This document shows positions 33,743 to 42,140 of a DNA stretch of 64,000 nucleotides, in pieces; positions within the stretch are counted from its first letter, which is position 1, and the number at the start of each line of letters is the position of its first letter. The position numbers and the translations under genes are program-made. A model generated the notes under the pieces. That model worked only from the letters and a program-made list of their open reading frames with translations, did no database searches and was not told the DNA's origin. Source of the DNA: Agromyces sp. Marseille-P2726 (GTDB lineage Bacteria > Actinomycetota > Actinomycetes > Actinomycetales > Microbacteriaceae); contig NZ_CADDWM010000014.1 in assembly GCF_902809835.1 (NCBI RefSeq), forward strand, positions 248,001-312,000, written 5' to 3'.

Positions 33743-34507
33743 ATGCTCGAAGACGTGTACCGCAGCATCGCTCGCCAGTGGCGGGTGCTCGTCGTGGTGG
33801 CATCCCTCGTCGCGGTCGCAGCCACCGTGCTCGGCCTCATCTGGCCCGACCGGTACACCGCGACGGCCTCCGTCACGGTCGAGGCGATCCCCGCGGCCGA
33901 CGGGTCGACGCCCGACGTCAACATGGAGACGCAGCGGCTCATCGCGCGGTCGACCGAGGTGCTCTCCATCGCGGTCGACGAGATCGAGGACACGTCCGTC
34001 TCGGGCCTCCGGAGCCAGTTGGAGGTGACGATCCCTCGAGGCTCGCAGGTACTCGAGTTCCGCGTGACCACCGGCGACGCGGAGCGCTCCGCCGAGCTCG
34101 CGAACACCATCGCCACGGCGTACCTCGACCAGCGGACGGCCGCCGCGCAGCGACGCATCTCGGAGGCATCCGACGCGCTGGCGTCGACCGCCGAGGAGCT
34201 TCGCGCGCAGCTCGCGGCCCTGGAACCCGAGAATCCGCTGAGACTCTCCCTCGAGGGTCAGGTCCGCGCCCTCGACACCCAGCGTGCGGTGCTCATCGCG
34301 ACCTCGATCAACGCGGGCTCCCTCATCGATCCGGCGACGCCCCCCGAGGATTCCAACACCCCGGGCCTGTACGTCTTCGTCGGCGCTGGCATCTTCCTCG
34401 GGCTGTTCGTCGGGGCCTTCGTCGCCCTCATCTGGGACCGCGTGAAGGAAAGCCGCCGGCCCCGTGCGGCGCGGGGCGACGCCGAGAAGCGCGTCACCGA
34501 GGGCTGA
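33743..34507 (+). CDS. Wzz-like polysaccharide chain-length determinant
   Basis: A 254-residue protein from ATG 33743 with GGAGGGAG 6 nt upstream. A transmembrane helix at residues 17-35 (VLVVVASLVAVAATVLGLIW) and a second at about 210-232 flank a periplasm-side coiled region with repeated Ala/Glu heptads (RISEASDALASTAEELRAQL). This is the Wzz topology. No Walker motif is present, so it lacks the tyrosine-kinase domain that many actinobacterial Wzz-like proteins carry. It lies between the split GH16 gene (divergent) and the 14-gene operon (convergent, 14-nt overlap at the ends). It should set polymer length for this locus. Confidence 0.85.
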   Translation: MLEDVYRSIARQWRVLVVVASLVAVAATVLGLIWPDRYTATASVTVEAIPAADGSTPDVNMETQRLIARSTEVLSIAVDEIEDTSVSGLRSQLEVTIPRGSQVLEFRVTTGDAERSAELANTIATAYLDQRTAAAQRRISEASDALASTAEELRAQLAALEPENPLRLSLEGQVRALDTQRAVLIATSINAGSLIDPATPPEDSNTPGLYVFVGAGIFLGLFVGAFVALIWDRVKESRRPRAARGDAEKRVTEG

Positions 34508-35381
34508 GGACTTCCGCTCCCCAGAGCTCCTCGGCGATCTCCACCGTCGCACGGATGTGCTGCGGCGTGGATGCGCCGAACACCACGGAACGGATCTGCG
34601 GGCGCTCGCGCACCCACGTCAGCGCCTCACGTGGCGGAATGGCACCCGACGCGAACACCGACATCGCCACCGGCCGGAACTCGCGCGTCGCGAGCACGTC
34701 GTCGTACGCATGCATGCCGCCCGATACCCGGAATGCCAGCTTGTTCATGTTCGAGCACACGATGGGGTCGTCGATCCCAGCCCGCTCGAGCGCGTCGACC
34801 GCCATCGGCAGGTTCATCGTGATGAACCCCGGCTCCGCGCCGTACCGCGACCGCACATGCTCGGCGAAGATCGAGAACGCGGCATCGAACCGCAGGCCGA
34901 GGAGCAGGTCGACCACGATGTTCTGGAGGAACACCACGGGCGTCGCCAGGCCGTGGAACATCTTCATCTCGGCGTCCACGAGGAGCGTGATGAGCCCTTC
35001 GATGTCCTTGCCCGCGAGCGACCTTCCGCCGCGGAGCGCCGCGTTCATGAATCCTTCGTCGGGCAGGAAGCTCCGAAGCGCGCCCATCATGCCGAGTTCG
35101 GTGACGGCGTTCGCATACTTGTGGGCGTACGGCATGCACGGCAGGAAGGCGAACCCGGGGTAGTCGGCGGGATGCTCGCGGACGTGGTCGCAGACCTCCC
35201 CGATCCGCTCGTGCGTCGTGCACATGAACGAGCGCACACCGGCCTCGACGGCGTCGTCGATGACCTCGATGATCGCCGAGGTGTCCTGGAAGCGGAGCGC
35301 GCTCGCGTGCGCCCGCTCCTCCGACATGTGGTTGACGCCGAAGAACTGGTTGTCGCCGAGCAGGAGCCGGTCGAGCGTCAT
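34494..35381 (-). CDS. Aldo/keto-reductase-like TIM-barrel protein, unknown function
   Basis: A 295-residue protein from ATG 35381, coupled to the upstream oxidoreductase by a 4-nt ATGA overlap. The N-terminus LLLGDNQFFGVNHMS and the C-terminal IRSVVFGASTPQHIRATVEI resemble the ends of aldo/keto reductases (the GASTPEHI NADP loop). The catalytic Asp/Tyr/Lys/His set is not evident; the middle has FMCTTHERIGEVCDHV and FAFLPCMPYAHKYANAV. It could be a diverged reductase or a barrel that binds sugar. It is the last gene of the exopolysaccharide operon. Its final 14 nt overlap the end of the Wzz-like gene, antisense. Confidence 0.65.
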   Translation of the reverse strand: MTLDRLLLGDNQFFGVNHMSEERAHASALRFQDTSAIIEVIDDAVEAGVRSFMCTTHERIGEVCDHVREHPADYPGFAFLPCMPYAHKYANAVTELGMMGALRSFLPDEGFMNAALRGGRSLAGKDIEGLITLLVDAEMKMFHGLATPVVFLQNIVVDLLLGLRFDAAFSIFAEHVRSRYGAEPGFITMNLPMAVDALERAGIDDPIVCSNMNKLAFRVSGGMHAYDDVLATREFRPVAMSVFASGAIPPREALTWVRERPQIRSVVFGASTPQHIRATVEIAEELWGAEVLSPR

Positions 35382-36484
35382 CGGGTCCTCCTTCGCGCTC
35401 GGGTGAAGAGTCGACGGTCGGGGCGAGCGGCTGGGGCCGCCACGTGACGGGGTTCGTCGGTCGACGGCCCGCGCGCGAACCGCTCGATGAGGCGATCGGT
35501 TGCGGCGGCGCTGGCGAAATCGTTGACCGGTTCGAGCGCGGGCGAGCCGGTCTTGGCCGCTGCGACCGATCGCACGAAGTGGTCGATCTGCGCGCTGTAC
35601 TCCTCGCCGCGCAGGTAGTACCACACCGACGGCGTGAGCGTCGTCGTGTTGATGCTGTTCCACCCGACCCGGTACCCGTCGGGCACCTCGGCGGTGTCGC
35701 GGAAGTAGATCTCGCACTCCTGCCGATCGGCGATGATCTTGCCGCGTTCGCCCCAGAGCGTCATCTTCGTCGACATCTTGCGGTACGACTCGTCGGACCA
35801 GTTCACCGAGAGCTGGGCGCTGGCATCGTCGGCGTACCGCAGCGTTCCGTAGACCTCGTCGTCCGCCTCAGCCGAGAAGTCGCGCCCGAGCACGGTGCCG
35901 GTCACCGTCTCGGGTTCGCCCAGGTACCAGCACAGGAGGTCGAGGGGGTGCGCCGCGTAGTCGTAGAGGGCGCCACCGCCCGCGGTCTTCCTGCTCCGCC
36001 ACGTCTCGCCCTTGGGGCGCAGCACGACCGGCCCGTACGCCTCCGCGAGGACATGGCTCACGCGTCCGATCGCGTGCAGGTCGAGCAGGCGCTTCACCTC
36101 CCGGAACGTGCCGACGAACCGGTTGTGGTAGCCGACCTGCGTGACCAGGCGCGCGTCGGTCGCGGCATCCGCCAGCATGGCCGACTCGGCCGCCGTCAAC
36201 GTGAGCGGCTTCTCGCAGAACACGTGGATGCCGCGGTCGAGCGCGTCGCGGACCAGTACGACGTGCGACGCCGACGGCGTGGCGATGAGCACCGCGTCGG
36301 GGTGCTGGTCGAACAGGTCGGCCGAGTCGCTGAACTTGCGGAGGCCCGTGTACTTCTCGAGCACGTCGAGCAGGTACCCCATGGAATCGCAGACGCCGAC
36401 GACCTCGACATCGGGATGCGCCCCGAGGATCGCCAGGTGGGAGAGCCCCATCTTGCCCGCACCGATGACTCCGACCCTGATCAC
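35378..36484 (-). CDS. Gfo/Idh/MocA-family oxidoreductase
   Basis: A 368-residue enzyme from GTG 36484 (GTGA overlap with the previous gene's stop). GVIGAGKMGLSHLAIL is the NAD(P) loop; HVFCEKPLTLT carries the conserved Lys of the CEKP motif. A C-terminal substrate domain follows (GGGALYDYAAHPLDLLCWYL). Such enzymes oxidise or reduce sugar nucleotides, inositols or related polyols. Inside this operon it could make an unusual sugar or inositol-type alcohol. Basic C-terminal tail (RRLFTRARRRTR). Confidence 0.9.
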   Translation of the reverse strand: MIRVGVIGAGKMGLSHLAILGAHPDVEVVGVCDSMGYLLDVLEKYTGLRKFSDSADLFDQHPDAVLIATPSASHVVLVRDALDRGIHVFCEKPLTLTAAESAMLADAATDARLVTQVGYHNRFVGTFREVKRLLDLHAIGRVSHVLAEAYGPVVLRPKGETWRSRKTAGGGALYDYAAHPLDLLCWYLGEPETVTGTVLGRDFSAEADDEVYGTLRYADDASAQLSVNWSDESYRKMSTKMTLWGERGKIIADRQECEIYFRDTAEVPDGYRVGWNSINTTTLTPSVWYYLRGEEYSAQIDHFVRSVAAAKTGSPALEPVNDFASAAATDRLIERFARGPSTDEPRHVAAPAARPDRRLFTRARRRTR

Positions 36485-37116
36485 AGCGACCCCCTGACTG
36501 CAGACGACGATGTCACCGAGTGCCCCCATCGAGGGGGCGTCTGCGTGCCCCGCGACGGTTGCTGCAGGATCACCCGGATCGAACGCGCCATCCGGCGCAC
36601 TCGCGCTCGCGCTGCGAGACGCGACGGCGGCGTCGCGAGCACCGCGGTCGCGGCGGCGATGCCCGGCGTCGGCGGCGGCGTCAGCGCATGGGTCGCCACG
36701 CGGCCGTCGAGCATCGCGTCGAGGTAGCCCCACAGCCGTTCTCTCGAGGTCGCCCGGTGCACCGCCCCGAGTTGCTCGGCCCGGTCGGTGAAGATGAGCT
36801 GGTGCTCGTCGACCACCTCCTCGTGCACCGGAACGCGCGGCACCACGACGGGCACGCGCCCGATCGCACGCATGTCCATCACCCCGCCGGCCCCGCCCTG
36901 AAGCACCACGGCGTCGGCGGCGCGGCACAGCTCGAGGAGCTCGTGGTACGGGAGCACGTCGTGGTTCTCGGCGCCCGGAACGGGCCTGCCGGGGCCGTGC
37001 TGCACGATCACGCGCACGTCGGCGTGGGCGCCGACCCACGGTTCCATCCAGGCTCCCAGTCGATCGAACGGGAGGTGGTAGCTTCCCGCGCTGACGACCA
37101 CCAGTTGCTCGCTCAC
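36481..37116 (-). CDS. PssE-like glycosyltransferase subunit (GT28 C-terminal type)
   Basis: A 211-residue protein from GTG 37116, overlapping the PssD-like stop by 4 nt. LVVVSAGSYHLPFDRLGAW at the N-terminus and CRAADAVVLQGGAGGVMD, RVPVVVPRVPVHEEVVDEHQ in the middle match the GT28/Alg13-like nucleotide-sugar-binding half. The C-terminal tail (about 60 residues) is basic and variable. It pairs with the PssD/Alg14-like membrane subunit encoded immediately upstream to make one functional glycosyltransferase. Confidence 0.88.
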   Translation of the reverse strand: MSEQLVVVSAGSYHLPFDRLGAWMEPWVGAHADVRVIVQHGPGRPVPGAENHDVLPYHELLELCRAADAVVLQGGAGGVMDMRAIGRVPVVVPRVPVHEEVVDEHQLIFTDRAEQLGAVHRATSRERLWGYLDAMLDGRVATHALTPPPTPGIAAATAVLATPPSRLAARARVRRMARSIRVILQQPSRGTQTPPRWGHSVTSSSAVRGSL

Positions 37117-37562
37117 AACACCACTCCGATCACGTCGGCGTCGGGATAGACCTCGCGCAGCGACTCCCACTGCACGAGGAATCGGTCGGCGAAGGGGTAG
37201 ACGAGGCGTCCGCTGAGCGACGCGGTCGTGATTCGGTCGACGGGTTCGAGGAAGACCGTGGTCGCCCCGTACCGGTGCGCCTGCATGAAGAACGGCAGCG
37301 CGATCGCCGCGCCGGTGCTGAACACCAGGTCGGGACGCGTGTCGGCGAGCACGCGACGCGCGAGCCCGAAGTTCCGCACGAGGTTCGGCAGGTTCCGCAC
37401 CGTCGGGTAGTGCGCTTCGACGACGTGCTCGCCGACGAGCCGCGACCGCGCGTCCTCGGTGGGCAGCGTCACCCAGGTGCGGTCATGCGCCCCCCACCAC
37501 GCTCGGAGCGAGAGTGCCTGGGTGAGGTGGCCACCCGACGAGCAGACGATGAGCACCCGCAT
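37113..37562 (-). CDS. PssD/Alg14-like glycosyltransferase subunit
   Basis: A 149-residue protein from ATG 37562. CSSGGHLTQALSLRAWW is the Alg14/PssD start; DLVFSTGAAIALPFFMQAHR and VFLEPVDRITTASLSG follow. In this family the Alg14-like partner anchors the catalytic Alg13/PssE-like partner at the membrane. Tightly coupled to both neighbours (2-nt gap upstream, 4-nt overlap downstream). Length is normal. Confidence 0.9.
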   Translation of the reverse strand: MRVLIVCSSGGHLTQALSLRAWWGAHDRTWVTLPTEDARSRLVGEHVVEAHYPTVRNLPNLVRNFGLARRVLADTRPDLVFSTGAAIALPFFMQAHRYGATTVFLEPVDRITTASLSGRLVYPFADRFLVQWESLREVYPDADVIGVVL

Positions 37563-37564
37563 GG

Positions 37565-38488
37565 TCAGATCCCCTTCCCGAACCGGGCCGCGACCCGCGT
37601 GACCTGTCGCGGGGTGACGAGCCTCGCCGCGATGAGCAGGGCGAGGTAGGACTTCACCTGGGTCGGAGAGTGTCGCAGGGAGCGGCGGGCCCATCGGGCG
37701 CCGTCCCTCTGGCGTGCCGCTGACGCGCGTGCGAACGCGATCTGCGACTCGATCCGTGCGATGGCGCGGTCGCTGCGGCCGAAGGCGGGATGCTTCGCGA
37801 GCAGGTACTCGAGGGCGTCCGCGTAGTCGTTCCAGCGTCCGAAGAAGTACGACTGCCCCTGCCAGGTCACGCGCACGAACGGTCGGTCGACGACGTGGAC
37901 GGCACCGAGCTCCGACGTGCGCAGGAGGATGTCGTAGTCCTCTCCGTAGCTGCGCGGCAGCTCCTCGTCGATGAGGCCGATCTCGTCGAGCAGCGCCGAA
38001 CGCCGGAACAGGAAGCTCGAGGAGTGCAGTCCGGCGAGGCGGTCGTGCAGGAGCATGTCGTGCGTGACCCAGTCGGAGCCGACGAGGCGTTCATGCTCAC
38101 GGGTGCCGTCGTCGACGACCATCGCGGTCCCCACCAGCGCGGCCTCGGGGTTCGACCTGATCGCCCCGACCTGGGTCGCGAGCTTGCCGGGCAACCAGAC
38201 GTCGTCGTCGTCGAGGAAGGCGACGAGCTCGTGGCGTGCCGCGAGGATGCCCGTGTTCCTGGCGCCGGCGAGCCCCCGGCTGCGCTCGTTGACGACGCCG
38301 CGAAGGGCGCGCCGGGCTCGGAGGTCGACGGCGGGCAGCACGGGCTCGCAGGCGTCGAACACCACGACGACCTCCACGTCGCCGGCGTACTCCTGGTCGA
38401 GGATGCTCTGCACCGCGCGCCGCATCAGCTCGGGTCGCTCGTGCGTCGGCACGACCGCGGTCACGGGTGGCAACGACATGGTGCTCAC
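37565..38488 (-). CDS. Family 2 glycosyltransferase
   Basis: A 307-residue GT-A enzyme. GTG 38488 overlaps the flippase stop by 4 nt (GTGA); ATG 38479 is an equally possible start. VVPTHERPELMRRAVQSIL, AFLDDDDVWLPGKLATQV (the DxD metal motif) and YGEDYDILLRTSELG (catalytic region) are clear. No membrane helix, so it probably acts at the cytoplasmic face of the membrane on the lipid-linked repeat unit. Confidence 0.9.
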   Translation of the reverse strand: MSTMSLPPVTAVVPTHERPELMRRAVQSILDQEYAGDVEVVVVFDACEPVLPAVDLRARRALRGVVNERSRGLAGARNTGILAARHELVAFLDDDDVWLPGKLATQVGAIRSNPEAALVGTAMVVDDGTREHERLVGSDWVTHDMLLHDRLAGLHSSSFLFRRSALLDEIGLIDEELPRSYGEDYDILLRTSELGAVHVVDRPFVRVTWQGQSYFFGRWNDYADALEYLLAKHPAFGRSDRAIARIESQIAFARASAARQRDGARWARRSLRHSPTQVKSYLALLIAARLVTPRQVTRVAARFGKGI

Positions 38489-40014
38489 CCCGCCTGCATC
38501 GATCGATCGACCAGCCTGCGAAGGCCGGGCGCCTCCCGCCACAGTGACTCGATGCCGAGCCGCCTCCGAAGCACCCAGAGCACGGCGGCGTACACGAGCC
38601 CGACGCCGATCACCCCGCCGATGAGGGCGCTGGCGGACGTGCCGAACGCCAGCCGGGCGACGCCGAGGCCGACCCCGAAGACGATCACCGGCACGGCCAT
38701 CGCGGGGACGAGGGGCCTCAGGTAGGGGCCCACGCGCATCCGTCGGTGGACCTGCCAGGCGGCGATCGCCGTGTCGAGCAGGACGATGACCGCCCAGGTC
38801 ACGGCGGCGCCCATGATCCCGAGCACGGGCACGAGCAGCAGGTTGAACGCGACGCTCGCGGCGAGCACCACCGACTTGTTGCCGACCTGCCAGCTGCTGT
38901 GGCCGCCCTGGAGGATGATGCTCTGGAGCATGCCGGCGCTCGACGCGACCATCATCGCGCCCGCGAGGATGACGAGTGGCGCTGCACCCGACTCGAAGCC
39001 GGGTCCGAACAGCCCGAGGATCGCCGGGCCCATGATCGCGAGCGTGAGGTAGAACGGCCAGCTGATGAGGATCATCGCCCGGGTCACCGACGTGTGCAAT
39101 GCTCGGGTCGCCGACGACTCGCCGCGGGCGAGCAGTCGTGAGATCGTCGGCGTCACCGCGATGCGCATCGAGTGATCGACCACCTGACCCGCACGCACGG
39201 TACGGGTCACGATCGCATACACGCCGGCCTCGGCGGGCGAGGTCAGTGCCGCGACGATGAGCACGTCCGACCACTCGAGCAGGATCTCGAGCGACCCGCC
39301 GACTGCTCGCGCGGAGCTGAATGCCCAGAACCGGCGAGTCGCCACGGGAAGCGTCTCGAGTGCGTCGGCGCGCCGCCGCCAGTCCTGCACGAACGGACGC
39401 GCCAGCAGGGCGACGGCCACGACCAGCCAGACCGGAATGGCCCAGAGCCACGCCGCGAAGCTGCTGTAGGCCGAGCCGATGGCGAGCACCGCGAGGACGA
39501 CGGCCCCCAGACGGGCGATCGGATAGGCGATCGCGTGCGCCGCGGTGTAGGTGACGATGCCATCCAGCATGCGGGAGGACATCTGGAGGACCGCGAGCAC
39601 CGCTCCCGCGGGGATGAAGGGCGCCATGAGCCGCAGGTACCCCTCGAACTGTTCGCTCCCGCCGGGGGCCACGAGCCACCCGGCGAGCCATGGGGCCGAC
39701 CACCACAGCACGGCGGCGACGAGCGTCGACAGCACTGCGACGGGTACCGCGGCGATGAGGATCGTACGCCACGCCTCACCCCGGCGCCCGAACGCGTGCT
39801 GCTCGGACACGGTCCGCACGATCCCGCTGTTCGTTCCGAGGCGCAGCACCTGGCTCGCGATGGTGAAGACGCCGACCGCCTGGAAGAACAGGCCGGTGCC
39901 GTAGGTCCCGAGGGCGTTGCCCACGACGAGTGCGACGGCGAAGGCGGCGGCCGCGGCGACGACCGAGCCGACGAGGCCGAGCAGGCCGCTCTGCGCCAGG
40001 CGTTCAGTTCGCAT
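38485..40014 (-). CDS. Wzx-like lipid-linked oligosaccharide flippase
   Basis: A 509-residue membrane protein with 12-14 hydrophobic segments of the polysaccharide-biosynthesis (MOP) flippase superfamily. SVVAAAAAFAVALVVGNALG at the N-terminus and GYLRLMAPFIPAGAVLAVL are typical. It should translocate the undecaprenyl-linked repeat unit across the membrane. Overlaps the polymerase gene by 11 nt. Confidence 0.88.
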   Translation of the reverse strand: MRTERLAQSGLLGLVGSVVAAAAAFAVALVVGNALGTYGTGLFFQAVGVFTIASQVLRLGTNSGIVRTVSEQHAFGRRGEAWRTILIAAVPVAVLSTLVAAVLWWSAPWLAGWLVAPGGSEQFEGYLRLMAPFIPAGAVLAVLQMSSRMLDGIVTYTAAHAIAYPIARLGAVVLAVLAIGSAYSSFAAWLWAIPVWLVVAVALLARPFVQDWRRRADALETLPVATRRFWAFSSARAVGGSLEILLEWSDVLIVAALTSPAEAGVYAIVTRTVRAGQVVDHSMRIAVTPTISRLLARGESSATRALHTSVTRAMILISWPFYLTLAIMGPAILGLFGPGFESGAAPLVILAGAMMVASSAGMLQSIILQGGHSSWQVGNKSVVLAASVAFNLLLVPVLGIMGAAVTWAVIVLLDTAIAAWQVHRRMRVGPYLRPLVPAMAVPVIVFGVGLGVARLAFGTSASALIGGVIGVGLVYAAVLWVLRRRLGIESLWREAPGLRRLVDRSMQAG

Positions 40015-41374
40015 GCGCGCCTCCCCTCAGCGGGTCTCGCCGCCAGAGCGTCGACGACGGGAGGTACCGCTCGCGCAGCAGGAGGCCGAGGATGAGGCAG
40101 ATGGCGAGCAGGTGGCGATCGAGTCCGTAGAAGACCGCCACGACACAGGAGCTCACGACCGCGGCATGCAGCCACAGCGCGATCGTGTTGGGGGCGGCAG
40201 CCGTGCGGATCACGCCCCCGATGAGGAACCACGCGAACAGCGCGAGCCCCACGAATCCGAAGCAGAACATCGTGTTCCAGAGCGTGCCCTGGGTGCCGAC
40301 GGTGATCTCGCTCGTGAGCGACGGCCGCGGTGAGCCGAACCCGAGGATCGGCGATTCGAGCGTGCGCGCGAACGTCTCGTCGTAGAGCAGGCTGCGCCCG
40401 GTCGTGGTGTCCGCGACCTCCTGTCGGGCGACGATCGCCTCGACCGCGCCCGAGGCGGAGAGCAGGAACACGACTCCCGAGCTCAGGATGCCCACCACTA
40501 CGAAGGCGACCCACCGCCCCCGCAGCAGGAGCCGCACCGAGACATACGCGACGCCGATGATCAGTCCGAGGAACAGACCCCGGTTGCTCGATGCCACGGC
40601 CGGCGGCACCGCGAGTCCCGCCATGGCCAGGAACCAGCCGAAGGCGTTGACCGTGCCGCGTTCCAGCGCCGCGGCGATCGCAGCGGGAGTCAGGATGACG
40701 AGCGAGGCGCCCCACCCGTTCGCATAGGGGAACGGCGCCGACGGCCGCACGAACGGCTCCTCGGCGCCCCAGGGATCCTGCACCTCCGAGAACCCGGGGA
40801 ACACGAGGTCCTTCACGTACTCGTTCTCGAGCACGGATGCCGGGAGCACGCGCCCGATCGTCAGGGTGAGTTCTCCGTCGGGCCAGATCATGCCGAGGTA
40901 GCCGCAGACGATGATGAACCCCCACGTGAAGCTCAGGGCGGTCAGGACGCGTCGGACCGACAGCGACCGTGGCGCATTGAGGAGGTAGACCAACGCGATG
41001 GCGATGCCCGCGAACTGCGTGAACCGCATGCCGAAGCCGACGACCCGGCCGAGCGAGTCGAGCATGAGCGCGCAGGGGAGCATCCACACGACGAAGGCGA
41101 GCCATGGGATCGTGCCGGGCACGATCGACACACGGCCGCGCTGGATCAGATACGCCACCATCGGCACCGACATGATCTGCAGGTAGAACGGCAGCAATCC
41201 GAACGCCCACCACGCGGGCATGCCCCAGAGCAGCACGAGCACCGGCCACGCCGGGAGCTCCTTCCGCGCGGCAGGCCCCGTCGACGTCGGGGGTCGTCGC
41301 GAGGTCGCGAGGGCCGGCGACGGAGGAACCGACGTCTCCGACATCGGCACCGCGACTCGGGTGGCGGTCGACAC
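40004..41374 (-). CDS. Wzy-like O-antigen polymerase/ligase family protein
   Basis: A 456-residue membrane protein with about 11 hydrophobic segments and a large extracytoplasmic loop (about residues 160-220, AEEPFVRPSAPFPYANGWGA; O-antigen-ligase-like motif VASSNRGLFLGLIIGVAYV after it). A second loop near VADTTTGRSLLYDETFA resembles the catalytic loop of Wzy/WaaL proteins. It should polymerise repeat units on the outside. It lies between the CDP-alcohol transferase (3-nt gap) and the flippase (11-nt overlap). Confidence 0.85.
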   Translation of the reverse strand: MSTATRVAVPMSETSVPPSPALATSRRPPTSTGPAARKELPAWPVLVLLWGMPAWWAFGLLPFYLQIMSVPMVAYLIQRGRVSIVPGTIPWLAFVVWMLPCALMLDSLGRVVGFGMRFTQFAGIAIALVYLLNAPRSLSVRRVLTALSFTWGFIIVCGYLGMIWPDGELTLTIGRVLPASVLENEYVKDLVFPGFSEVQDPWGAEEPFVRPSAPFPYANGWGASLVILTPAAIAAALERGTVNAFGWFLAMAGLAVPPAVASSNRGLFLGLIIGVAYVSVRLLLRGRWVAFVVVGILSSGVVFLLSASGAVEAIVARQEVADTTTGRSLLYDETFARTLESPILGFGSPRPSLTSEITVGTQGTLWNTMFCFGFVGLALFAWFLIGGVIRTAAAPNTIALWLHAAVVSSCVVAVFYGLDRHLLAICLILGLLLRERYLPSSTLWRRDPLRGGAHAN

Positions 41375-41377
41375 GCG

Positions 41378-42115
41378 TCACTCCCGATGGGCCGCGACCG
41401 CGACCTTCGAGCGGGCGAGCCCACGGTACTTGCGCCCCATCGAGAGCACGGCGACCGCGGCCGTGATCACGAGCAGCGCCACGTACGCCGAGAGGAACAC
41501 CGCAGGCCAGGCGGCCGTGAGCACGATGAGGTAGAGCACGCCGACGTCATAGGGGAGCTTGGCGAACGACACCCAGACCGGGGCATCCGTCGACCCATCG
41601 GATGCCCCGGGTGCGAGCTTCTCGGCCAGGGTCTGCGCGAAGAACCAGGCCGATGCGAGCACCGAGAACGCCACGCCGATGCCCGCGAGCGCGAGCGATC
41701 CGGTCTCCCGCAGCAGGTACACCGTCACGGCGACGTGGAACAGCGGGAGGCGGAACGCGTCGATCACGTGGTCGAGCCACTCGCCCGCGACCGACCCGCC
41801 GCCCGTCAGCCTCGCGAGCTGCCCATCGGCCGAATCGAGCGCATATCCCGCCAGCAGCAGCACGCTCGCCGCGATCGCGGAGACGACGGATGCCTCGACG
41901 GCTGCGAGCACCACCATTCCGGCGAGGGACAGCAGCATGCTCACCGCCGTGACCTGGTTCGGGCTCCACCGTGCCACGTAGGCGACCGCTGCCGCACGGC
42001 GACCGAGCCCGCGGTTCACCCACCGGAGATAGGCGGGCACGCCCGCCCCGGGCTTCTGAGCCGCCGTCAGGCGCTCGAGGGCCTCCGGGTAGCTCCGGCG
42101 TTCGTCAGTCGCCAT
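41378..42115 (-). CDS. CDP-alcohol phosphatidyltransferase family protein
   Basis: A 245-residue membrane enzyme from ATG 42115. The family motif D(x2)DG(x2)AR(x8)G(x3)D(x3)D is fully present in DSADGQLARL through AGEWLDHVIDAFR (about residues 93-120). Four or more membrane helices surround it. These enzymes transfer an alcohol phosphate from a CDP-alcohol, or a phosphatidyl group, to an alcohol. Its place in an exopolysaccharide operon that also encodes a TagD/RfaE-like cytidylyltransferase suggests it uses a product of that enzyme, perhaps to add a phospho-alcohol to the polymer or a lipid. It need not be a housekeeping phospholipid enzyme. Confidence 0.88.
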   Translation of the reverse strand: MATDERRSYPEALERLTAAQKPGAGVPAYLRWVNRGLGRRAAAVAYVARWSPNQVTAVSMLLSLAGMVVLAAVEASVVSAIAASVLLLAGYALDSADGQLARLTGGGSVAGEWLDHVIDAFRLPLFHVAVTVYLLRETGSLALAGIGVAFSVLASAWFFAQTLAEKLAPGASDGSTDAPVWVSFAKLPYDVGVLYLIVLTAAWPAVFLSAYVALLVITAAVAVLSMGRKYRGLARSKVAVAAHRE

Positions 42116-42140
42116 CTGTCCATCCCCCTCGGCGGGCGGA

